Origin: Flavobacterium sp. Sd200
Lineage (GTDB): Bacteria; Bacteroidota; Bacteroidia; Flavobacteriales; Flavobacteriaceae
NCBI RefSeq assembly: GCF_009826935.1
Contig: NZ_WUMN01000004.1
Span: forward strand, 372,001 to 436,000
Direction: 5' to 3'
DNA length: 64,000 bases
Part shown: positions 7,898-14,963 of the stretch, in pieces
Numbering within the stretch: the first letter of the stretch is position 1
Layout of the letters: each line of letters opens with the position of its first letter
Program-made: the position numbers and the translations under genes
The notes under the pieces: generated by a model
Database searches by the model: none
Seen by the model: the letters and a program-made list of their open reading frames with translations, nothing else
What the model was told of the DNA's origin: nothing

Positions 7898-9940
7898 ATG
7901 AAAAAAGTTATATATATATTAGCCGGCCTATTTTTATCTTTTACTATGCAGGCACAAAACAATACTATGCCCAAGCCGGGGCCTGCACCAACAGTAAATA
8001 TTGGTAAGCCCGAAACATTTACTCTTAAAAACGGACTTAAAGTTCTTGTGGTAGAAAACCACAAACTTCCAAGGGTTTCTTATACACTTACTATAGATAA
8101 TGCTCCTTATGCTGAGGGTGCCAAAAAAGGTACAAGCGATATGGTAAGCGCACTTTTAGGAAGCGGAACAAAAAAGATGAGCGCAGAGGCGTTTAATGAA
8201 GAAACAGATTATCTTGGTGCCAATATAAATTTTTGGGCAAGTGGTGCTTCAGGTCAGGGATTGTCTAAATATTCTTCAAGGATATTAGAATTATTGGCCG
8301 ATGGTGCTCTAAACCCAGTGTTTACACAAGCTGATTTTGATAAAGAAAAAGCTAAGATATTAGAGAACCTTAAAGCTGAAGAAAAAAACGTTCCGGCTAT
8401 TGCAGGTAGGGTTACCGATGTGTTGACTTTTGGTAAAAACCACCCAAGCGGTGAGTTTCTTAGCGAAGAAACTATAAACAACGTTACTCTTGCCGATGTG
8501 CAGCAAAACTACAGTACATATTTTGTTCCGGGCAATGCATATCTTGTTGTAGTGGGAGACGTTAAGTTTAAAGATATTAAAAAGCAGGTTAGCAAGCTGT
8601 TTAGCTCTTGGGCTGCAGGTACTGCACCAAATATTGGTTACAGCGATCCTAAAAACGTACAGTACACACAGGTTAACTTTATAGATGTTCCTAACGCAGT
8701 GCAGTCAGAAATATCTGTTGTAAATGTGGTTAACCTAAAAATGACCGATAAAGAGTATTTTGCAGCTCTTCTAGCTAACCAGATATTAGGTGGCGGCGGA
8801 GAAGGAAGGCTTTTCCTTAACCTTCGCGAGGCTCATGGCTGGACGTATGGTGCTTATTCATCTATTGGTGCAAGCAAATATGTTACGGCATTTACGTCAT
8901 CAACACAAGTAAGAAATGCGGTTACAGACAGCTCTGTAGTAGAGATACTGAACGAACTTAAAAAAATAAGGACAGACCTTGTTAGTGCAGAAGATCTTGC
9001 CAGTGCAAAAGCTAAATATATTGGCAACTTTGTAATGCAGATAGAAAAACCTGCAACTGTTGCGCGCTATGCATTGCTTACACAAACTCAGGGACTTCCT
9101 GCTGATTTTTATGAAAGTTATATTAAAAACATCAGCGCTGTAACAGCTGAAGATATTAAAGCCGCAGCAAATAAGTTCTTCCTGGCAGATAACGCAAGGA
9201 TAGTTATTGTTGGTAAAGCTGCAGATGTGCTTCCTGGACTTGAGAGCAGAAAGATCCCGGTATTGTATTTTGACAAATGGGGCAAGCCTACAGAAAAACC
9301 AGTATTAAACAAGCCTGTTCCTGCCGGAGTTACTGCTAAAACAGTGCTTGACGGATATGTTAAAGCAGTAGGAGGTGATAAAGCTCTTAAGGCTGTTAAA
9401 ACACTTTACACTAAATCTACAGGAACTGTACAGGGCACACCTTTAGAGCTTGTGGTTAAAGTTTCGGCTGACCGCAAACAGATGCTTGAAATGAAGGCTA
9501 TGGGCATGAGTATGATGAAACAGGTAGTTAACGATAAAGGTGGCTATGTAGTACAGCAGGGGCAAAAGGTAGAGCTTACGGGCGAAGACCTTAAAGACAT
9601 GCAGGCAAGTGCTGTGCCGTTTGAAGAGTTAACTCTTGCAACAGATAAAGCGGTAACATTATCAGGAATAGAAACTATTAATGGTGCTGATGCTTATGCT
9701 GTTAAAAAAGGAACCACTACTTACTATTATGATGTGAAATCTAACTTTAAAGTTGCAGAAGCTAAGGAGCTTGAGCAGGGTGGTCAAAAAGCCGTTCAAA
9801 CTACTTACTATAGCGATTATAAAGCGGTAAAAGGTGTAAAAGTGCCTTATAAAGTGGTAATGAATGTAGGTATAGAAATTGAGCTTACGGTTACAGAAGC
9901 TAAAATTAACGAAGGTGTAGCTCCGGCTGACTTTCAATAA
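7898..9940 (+). CDS. M16 family peptidase-like partner with extra C-terminal domain
   Basis: 680 residues from the ATG at 7898. An in-frame ATG at 7844 would overlap the previous gene and precede the signal peptide 'MKKVIYILAGLFLSFTMQAQ', so it is rejected. Where HxxEH should be (about 79-91) the sequence reads 'TSDMVSALLGSGT', so this half is non-catalytic. The M16 R/Y motif is present later ('GRLFLNLREAHGWTYGAYS'), as expected for the partner subunit. Residues from about 490 form an additional beta-rich domain ('ILDGYVKAVGG'-like start, 'TYYYDVKSNF') resembling LolA/outer-membrane lipoprotein-sorting folds. It lies 16 bp after the catalytic gene, clearly co-transcribed. A hairpin terminator follows. 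Confidence 0.9.
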   Translation: MKKVIYILAGLFLSFTMQAQNNTMPKPGPAPTVNIGKPETFTLKNGLKVLVVENHKLPRVSYTLTIDNAPYAEGAKKGTSDMVSALLGSGTKKMSAEAFNEETDYLGANINFWASGASGQGLSKYSSRILELLADGALNPVFTQADFDKEKAKILENLKAEEKNVPAIAGRVTDVLTFGKNHPSGEFLSEETINNVTLADVQQNYSTYFVPGNAYLVVVGDVKFKDIKKQVSKLFSSWAAGTAPNIGYSDPKNVQYTQVNFIDVPNAVQSEISVVNVVNLKMTDKEYFAALLANQILGGGGEGRLFLNLREAHGWTYGAYSSIGASKYVTAFTSSTQVRNAVTDSSVVEILNELKKIRTDLVSAEDLASAKAKYIGNFVMQIEKPATVARYALLTQTQGLPADFYESYIKNISAVTAEDIKAAANKFFLADNARIVIVGKAADVLPGLESRKIPVLYFDKWGKPTEKPVLNKPVPAGVTAKTVLDGYVKAVGGDKALKAVKTLYTKSTGTVQGTPLELVVKVSADRKQMLEMKAMGMSMMKQVVNDKGGYVVQQGQKVELTGEDLKDMQASAVPFEELTLATDKAVTLSGIETINGADAYAVKKGTTTYYYDVKSNFKVAEAKELEQGGQKAVQTTYYSDYKAVKGVKVPYKVVMNVGIEIELTVTEAKINEGVAPADFQ

Positions 9941-9963
9941 TATCTAATTCCAAATAAATGTTT

Positions 9964-9993
9964 AAGGCTGCCAATGGCAGCCTTAATTTTTTT
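9964..9993. terminator. terminator between the M16 pair and metE
   Basis: Perfect 9-bp stem AAGGCTGCC / GGCAGCCTT with an AAT loop, followed by a seven-T run on the plus strand. metE ends 4 bp later on the other strand. Confidence 0.88.
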
Positions 9994-9996
9994 ATA

Positions 9997-12303
9997 TTAT
10001 ACAGTAACTTCTATTTCTCTTAATGCTTTTGCAGCATCTACCATTTCTTTTAATGCTGTTTTGGTTTCCGGCCAGTGGCGGGTTTTAAGTCCGCAATCCG
10101 GATTCACCCACAATTGACCCGAAGGGATTACCGCCTTTGCCTTTTCAAGCAGGGTTATCATCTCTTGTTTTGATGGTACACGGGGTGAATGAATGTCATA
10201 CACGCCTGGACCAATGTCATTAGGGTATTTAAAATCAGCAAAGGCTTCCAACAGTTCCATTTGCGAGCGCGAACATTCAATAGTAATAACATCAGCATCC
10301 ATAGCGGCAATATCTTCTATAATGTCGTTGAATTCAGAATAGCACATATGTGTATGTATTTGAGTGCTATCGGATACGCCTGATGCTGAAATACGGAATG
10401 CTCTTATTGCCCAATTAAGATATTCTGCCCAATCTGTTTTTTTTAGGGGCAGTCCCTCGCGTATTGCCGGTTCATCGATTTGGATAATTTTTACTCCGGC
10501 TCTTTCCAGGTCATTCACTTCATCTCTAATGGCGAGGGCAATTTGCGTACAGGTTTCGTATCTTGGTTGGTCATTGCGAACAAAAGACCATTGCAGTATA
10601 GTTACAGGGCCTGTGAGCATTCCTTTTACGGGTTTATTGGTTAACGATTGTGCATATTGTGTCCAATATAGTGTCATTGGTTCAGGTCGGCTAACATCGC
10701 CATAAATAACAGGGGGTTTTACGCAGCGGCTGCCATAGCTTTGTACCCAGCCATTTTTAGTAAAGCTAAATCCGCTAAGCTGTTCTCCAAAATACTCTAC
10801 CATATCGTTACGCTCAAACTCTCCGTGTACCAGCACATCGAGTCCGGCTTCTTCCTGAAAGCGTATGGTTTCCTCAGTTTCTTTTTTTAGCAGTTCATCA
10901 TACTGCTTTTTAGTTAGGTCGCCTTTTTTAAGTTTTGCCCTCCAAGAGCGCACTTCTGCCGTTTGCGGAAACGAACCTATTGTTGTTGTTGGGAAGGAAG
11001 GTAAATTTAATGCTGCTTCCTGAAGTTTTTTGCGAATGCTGAAAACGCTGTTTCGTGTAGCATCAGTTTCAGTTATGGCAGCAGTCCTTTGCTTAACTGC
11101 GCTATTGTGGATCAGCGTCGATTGTTCTCTTGTTTCGTTAGCTTCAATATTTGCTTTTAATTTGTTGTTAGCCTGAGTTATATTTTTGCTTATGGCAAGG
11201 TCCCGAAGGGTGGTTACCTCTTCAAGTTTTTGTCGGGCAAAAGCCAGCCACTGTTTTATTTCGGGTGTGAGTGTCGTGTCGTTGGTTTCGTTCTCAAGAT
11301 CGCAGGGCACATGCAACAGCGAACATGATGGCGATATGATAATTCTGTCTTTACCAAGTTTTTGTTTGGCCTGATCTATGATTTTAAGTGATGCCTGATA
11401 GTTGTTTTTCCAAATATTGCGCCCATCAACAATACCCAATGACAGGCTTAGGTTTTTTGGAGCTAATTTTAATATTTCATCAAGTTGGTCAACACCACGA
11501 ACAAGGTCTATATGTAGTGCACAAATGGGTAAAGATGCTGCAAGTTCGGTATTATTGCCAAGTCCGTCAAAGTAAGTAGCTACAAGTAATTTTAGGTCAG
11601 GGAAGGCATCGCGTATAGTGCTATATGTTTTGGTTATCGCAATTTTCACATCTTCTGCAACATCAAGAGAAAGAAACGGTTCATCAAACTGAATCCATTC
11701 TGTGCCTTGGGCCACAAGCTGTTCTATTATTTCTATATAAACAGGCAGCAGATTCTCTAAGAGTTCAATGCGATTAAAACCATCTTCTTTTTCTTTACCT
11801 AAAAGTAGATAGGATACAGGCGAAATAAGTACAGGTTTTGTAATAAAGCCAGCTTCTTTAGCTTCTTTAAACTCATCAACTGTCTTAGCAGATGTAAATT
11901 TAAATTGTTGATTTTTATAAAATTCCGGCACTATATAATGGTAGTTGGTGTCAAACCATTTGGTCATTTCCATTGCAGTAACATCTTTACCGTCTTTTTG
12001 ATAACCACGTACCATGGCAAAATACAGGTCGGTTGGATTTCCATTTTTAAGGCTTTCATATCTGGGAGGAATAGCGCCTACCATTAACGAAAGGTCCAAT
12101 GCCTGGTCGTATAATGAAAAATCGTTCGAAGGTATAAGGTCAATACCTGTTTCTTTTTGCAATTGCCAGTTAGTGCGTTTTATTTGCTTGCTTACGTCTG
12201 TTAATTGCTCCAAAGTAATTTTTCCTGCCCAATAATTTTCACAGGCTTTTTTTAATTCACGTTGGTTTCCAATGCGCGGATACCCCAGGTTGTTTGTCAG
12301 CAT
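9997..12303 (-). CDS. metE: cobalamin-independent methionine synthase
   Basis: 768 residues, full family length (two fused barrels). It transfers the methyl group of 5-methyltetrahydropteroyl-tri-L-glutamate to homocysteine in the last step of methionine synthesis. The N-terminal barrel begins 'LGYPRIGNQRELKKACENYW'. The catalytic C-terminal barrel starts around 'TTIGSFPQTAEVRSWR' and carries 'GMLTGPVTILQWSFVR', the zinc-binding 'HTHMCYSEFNDI' (His and Cys ligands), 'IECSRS' and 'VNPDCGLKTRHWPE' (last Cys ligand). It is divergent from an Lrp/AsnC regulator with a palindrome in between, so methionine- or amino-acid-responsive control is likely (inference). No riboswitch-like structure is visible in the 146-bp spacer. 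Confidence 0.97.
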   Translation of the reverse strand: MLTNNLGYPRIGNQRELKKACENYWAGKITLEQLTDVSKQIKRTNWQLQKETGIDLIPSNDFSLYDQALDLSLMVGAIPPRYESLKNGNPTDLYFAMVRGYQKDGKDVTAMEMTKWFDTNYHYIVPEFYKNQQFKFTSAKTVDEFKEAKEAGFITKPVLISPVSYLLLGKEKEDGFNRIELLENLLPVYIEIIEQLVAQGTEWIQFDEPFLSLDVAEDVKIAITKTYSTIRDAFPDLKLLVATYFDGLGNNTELAASLPICALHIDLVRGVDQLDEILKLAPKNLSLSLGIVDGRNIWKNNYQASLKIIDQAKQKLGKDRIIISPSCSLLHVPCDLENETNDTTLTPEIKQWLAFARQKLEEVTTLRDLAISKNITQANNKLKANIEANETREQSTLIHNSAVKQRTAAITETDATRNSVFSIRKKLQEAALNLPSFPTTTIGSFPQTAEVRSWRAKLKKGDLTKKQYDELLKKETEETIRFQEEAGLDVLVHGEFERNDMVEYFGEQLSGFSFTKNGWVQSYGSRCVKPPVIYGDVSRPEPMTLYWTQYAQSLTNKPVKGMLTGPVTILQWSFVRNDQPRYETCTQIALAIRDEVNDLERAGVKIIQIDEPAIREGLPLKKTDWAEYLNWAIRAFRISASGVSDSTQIHTHMCYSEFNDIIEDIAAMDADVITIECSRSQMELLEAFADFKYPNDIGPGVYDIHSPRVPSKQEMITLLEKAKAVIPSGQLWVNPDCGLKTRHWPETKTALKEMVDAAKALREIEVTV

Positions 12304-12336
12304 AATGTCAGTTTAGTTGTTTTGATTTATACCTGA

Positions 12337-12344
12337 CAAATTTA
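12337..12344 (-). promoter_or_regulatory. possible -7 box of metE
   Basis: Minus strand TAAATTTG fits TANNTTTG and lies 34 bp from the metE ATG. No TTG is found at the expected distance, so this is weak, or the promoter needs an activator. Confidence 0.4.
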
Positions 12345-12362
12345 GTTTTGAAGTTTTTATTT

Positions 12363-12392
12363 TTGATTGTTTGCTTTAAATAAGCATATTTG
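12363..12392 (+). promoter_or_regulatory. promoter of the Lrp-type gene
   Basis: TTG (12363-12365), 19 nt, CATATTTG (12385-12392; one mismatch to TANNTTTG). The predicted start of transcription lies just before the palindrome at 12412-12428. Confidence 0.6.
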
Positions 12393-12411
12393 TCTTTTGA
12401 TTTTACTTTTT

Positions 12412-12428
12412 AAAGTGTAAAACACTTT
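12412..12428. promoter_or_regulatory. perfect palindrome, putative Lrp-type operator
   Basis: AAAGTGT-AAA-ACACTTT is a perfect 7-bp inverted repeat with a 3-nt centre. It sits between the promoter and the start codon of the regulator and within the divergent metE control region. A role in autoregulation and metE control is inference from position and symmetry. Confidence 0.5.
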
Positions 12429-12449
12429 TTAGGTTTTAAAAATATACTA

Positions 12450-12941
12450 ATGAAAGATAATTTTTCTGTTGAGGGTGTTGATGCTGTAGACTTACAGCTC
12501 CTTAATATATTGCATGCAAATTCAAATTACACGACCAAAGAACTTGCTAAGATGGTAAACCTGTCTCCGTCTCCGGTTTTTGAACGTGTAAAAAGATTGG
12601 AAAGAACAGGCTATATAAAAAAATACATTGCCATACTCGATGCCGAAAAACTTAATCAGGGATTTACGGTTTTCTGTAATATTAAACTTAAGCAGCACGA
12701 CCGGAGTATTGGTCATAAATTTGTTGAAGATATTATGGGAATTGACGAGATTATAGAGTGCTATAACATCTCCGGCGATTTTGATTTTTTATTAAAAGTA
12801 ACCGTTCGTGATATGAAACATTATCAGGATTTTGTTTTTAACAAATTAGGCTCTGTAGGCAGTATTGGCAGTACACACAGTATGTTTGTTATGGCTGAGA
12901 TGAAAAATACTTTTGGTGCTGCCGTAAGAGTGGGGGAGTGA
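12450..12941 (+). CDS. Lrp/AsnC family transcriptional regulator
   Basis: 163 residues, the usual Lrp size. The N-terminal winged helix-turn-helix covers about residues 8-60 ('DAVDLQLLNILHANSNYTTK', 'LSPSPVFERVKRLERTGYI'). The C-terminal RAM ligand-binding domain follows ('IIECYNISGDFDFLLKVTV', 'IGSTHSMFVMAEMK'). Family role: amino-acid-responsive octamers that bind AT-rich palindromes. It is divergent from metE, which is the obvious target besides itself. The start codon is the first ATG after promoter 12363-12392. Confidence 0.93.
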   Translation: MKDNFSVEGVDAVDLQLLNILHANSNYTTKELAKMVNLSPSPVFERVKRLERTGYIKKYIAILDAEKLNQGFTVFCNIKLKQHDRSIGHKFVEDIMGIDEIIECYNISGDFDFLLKVTVRDMKHYQDFVFNKLGSVGSIGSTHSMFVMAEMKNTFGAAVRVGE

Positions 12942-12960
12942 TGCTGCTTTTATCAAAAAA

Positions 12961-12989
12961 AATCCTGCCGGATTAGGGCAGGATTTTAA
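12961..12989. terminator. bidirectional terminator after the Lrp-type gene
   Basis: Perfect 9-bp stem AATCCTGCC / GGCAGGATT with a 7-nt loop, preceded by an A tract and followed by TTT. It separates the convergent Lrp-type and SPOR genes. Confidence 0.85.
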
Positions 12990-13006
12990 CAGTATGTTTA
13001 TGTGTC

Positions 13007-13396
13007 TTATTTGTTTGGCTTTACTATAAGTGCATAAGGGTATTTCTTTTTCATGGCGGCAAGATTCTTTTCTGCATCAATGCGTGATTTGTAGCTGCCT
13101 ACCCATACTTTATAGGTTGGGCTTTCAAATATTATGGTGCCATCCTGTCCTTTAAAATCTTTTTTGAAGTCCTGAAGGGCTTTACGGGCCTTATCGTTAG
13201 TGCCATAAAAGATTTGAATTTTGTATCGGTCGTTTACGGTTATAGATGAGCTTATTTTTCTTTTTTCATTAAGCAGTTCTTCAAATCGCGGGTCTTGTGA
13301 AACTGTTACATCAGAAGTTTGGCAAAACATGGTTGTGTTGAAAAAAAAACAGAAAAAAGCAGAAAAACTAAGGTTCTTAATCGTTAAAATTCTCAT
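13007..13396 (-). CDS. secreted SPOR-domain protein
   Basis: 129 residues from the ATG at 13396. An upstream in-frame ATG at 13417 would add seven charged residues before the signal peptide and is less likely. A signal peptide ('MRILTIKNLSFSAFFCFFFN') is followed by a short linker and a C-terminal SPOR domain of about 70 residues ('DRYKIQIFYGTNDKARKALQ', 'YKVWVGSYKSRIDAEKNLAA'). SPOR domains bind denuded glycan strands of peptidoglycan at septa, so the protein probably acts in the periplasm on the cell wall. It is a single-gene unit. Confidence 0.85.
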   Translation of the reverse strand: MRILTIKNLSFSAFFCFFFNTTMFCQTSDVTVSQDPRFEELLNEKRKISSSITVNDRYKIQIFYGTNDKARKALQDFKKDFKGQDGTIIFESPTYKVWVGSYKSRIDAEKNLAAMKKKYPYALIVKPNK

Positions 13397-13497
13397 AATG
13401 AAGTGTCTTTGATGCAAATGTACAACTAATTATTTTATTCAGTTTCTCTTAATTTATTTAGAATTGTTATAAATTAACCTTTAAGATTTATTTAAGG

Positions 13498-13527
13498 TTT
13501 GAGAATAATTCATAAGTCGTATTTTTG
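13498..13527 (+). promoter_or_regulatory. promoter of the act-cta respiratory operon
   Basis: TTTG (13498-13501), 18 nt, TATTTTTG (13520-13527). It lies 83 bp upstream of actA and is the only good promoter seen before the eight-gene operon. Confidence 0.75.
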
Positions 13528-13610
13528 TGGGAGTTTTTAAAAAAGCACAGTGTTTACGTACACCTTTTATAATAAAAACTATACCAAAAAAGTCGATAAT
13601 CATTTTTAAT

Positions 13611-14930
13611 ATGAAAAAAGTGGGTAACCATACTTCAATCTCGAGAATTTTATTCTTCTGCCTGGCGCTCTCGCTAACTTTTTCCGTTTCTTTTGCTCAG
13701 GATGCTCCTGCTGCAACTCCGGAAGCGGCTGCTGCTCCGGCTGCCGGTGCGGGCGATCCTGCTAAAGGTAAAGAGCTTTTTAATGCTAACTGTGCTTCAT
13801 GTCACAAATTAGATGCTAAATCTACAGGTCCTGCTTTAAGGAATGTGGCTGAAAAGCATGACAGGGCTTGGTTAGGTAAATGGATTCGTAACAGTAGTGA
13901 GATGATTAAATCTGGCGATGCTGATGCGGTGAAATTATTTAATGATAATAATAAGGTAACGATGACTGCGTTCCCGCAGCTTTCGGATGCTGATATTGAT
14001 AATATCCTTGCTTATACATCTGAAGTGGCTCCTGTGGCAGAAAAACCTGCTGCGCCTGTGGTTGCTGAAGGTGCCGGAGATGGAATTTCTAATAATATTA
14101 TATTAGGTGCTTTAGTGCTTGTGCTTGGAGTTCTTATTGTAATGCTTGTTTTGGTTAATAAAACTCTTAAAAGGGTTGCGGCTAATAACGGTGTTGTGAT
14201 TCCTCAGGATGAGCCGGCTGTTTCGCTTTGGAAAGCTTATGCTAAAAACTCGTTCCTTGTATTGGTTACTGTTATTCTTTTAATGCTTTCATCTGCTTAT
14301 TTTCTTTATGGTTATTTGATGCAGGTGGGTGTTGATAAGGATTATCAGCCTGTGCAGCCTATTCACTTCTCGCATAAAATCCACGCCGGGGATAATGGTA
14401 TTGATTGTAAGTATTGTCACTCTTCTGCAAGGGTTAGTAAGACTTCGGGTATACCGTCTCTTAATGTTTGTATGAACTGTCATAAAAATATCTCTGAATT
14501 TGCTGGCGATAAAGATTCTCTTTATGTAGATCATTCTAAAGAATTCTATACTGCTGAGATTCAAAAATTATACGATGCGGTGGGTTGGGATAAAAATACT
14601 CAAAAATATACTGGAGTTCAAAAACCGGTTAAATGGGTTAAAATACATAATCTCCCTGACTTCGTTTATTTCAACCACTCTCAGCACGTTTCTGTTGCAG
14701 GTGTAGAGTGTCAGACATGTCATGGTCCTGTTGAGACGTTTGAAGTGATGAAGCAAAATGCACCATTAACAATGGGTTGGTGTATTAACTGTCACCGTGA
14801 AACAGATGTAAAAGTAGAAGGTAATGCTTACTACGAAAAAATCCACAGTGAACTTGCTAAAAAATACGGCGTTCAAAAACTTACTGCTGCCAATATGGGT
14901 GGTACTGAGTGTGGTAAATGTCACTATTAA
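13611..14930 (+). CDS. actA: alternative complex III subunit ActA, multihaem cytochrome c
   Basis: 439 residues from ATG 13611; the 84 bp of frame upstream contain the promoter box and no good start. A signal peptide ends near residue 30 ('SVSFAQ'). Six haem c motifs are visible: CASCH 61-65 in an N-terminal monohaem cytochrome c domain, then CKYCH 266-270, CMNCH 287-291, CQTCH 367-371, CINCH 391-395 and CGKCH 434-438 in the C-terminal pentahaem part. Two membrane helices lie at about 162-183 and 214-235. ActA relays electrons from the iron-sulfur subunit ActB to the cytochrome acceptor. The N-terminal haem module comes on top of the pentahaem core of the family and may act as a built-in carrier to the oxidase (inference). 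First gene of the operon. Confidence 0.95.
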   Translation: MKKVGNHTSISRILFFCLALSLTFSVSFAQDAPAATPEAAAAPAAGAGDPAKGKELFNANCASCHKLDAKSTGPALRNVAEKHDRAWLGKWIRNSSEMIKSGDADAVKLFNDNNKVTMTAFPQLSDADIDNILAYTSEVAPVAEKPAAPVVAEGAGDGISNNIILGALVLVLGVLIVMLVLVNKTLKRVAANNGVVIPQDEPAVSLWKAYAKNSFLVLVTVILLMLSSAYFLYGYLMQVGVDKDYQPVQPIHFSHKIHAGDNGIDCKYCHSSARVSKTSGIPSLNVCMNCHKNISEFAGDKDSLYVDHSKEFYTAEIQKLYDAVGWDKNTQKYTGVQKPVKWVKIHNLPDFVYFNHSQHVSVAGVECQTCHGPVETFEVMKQNAPLTMGWCINCHRETDVKVEGNAYYEKIHSELAKKYGVQKLTAANMGGTECGKCHY

Positions 14931-14963
14931 TAAATTTTTAAGAAGCTAATATCTATATATAAC

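Noticed and set aside
12304..12449. Riboswitch upstream of metE
   Set aside because: The leader would be about 30 nt and no SAM or B12 riboswitch core is visible; the only structure is the short palindrome.
13527..13610. Longer N-terminus of actA
   Set aside because: The frame starts on the last base of the promoter box and precedes the signal peptide at 13611.
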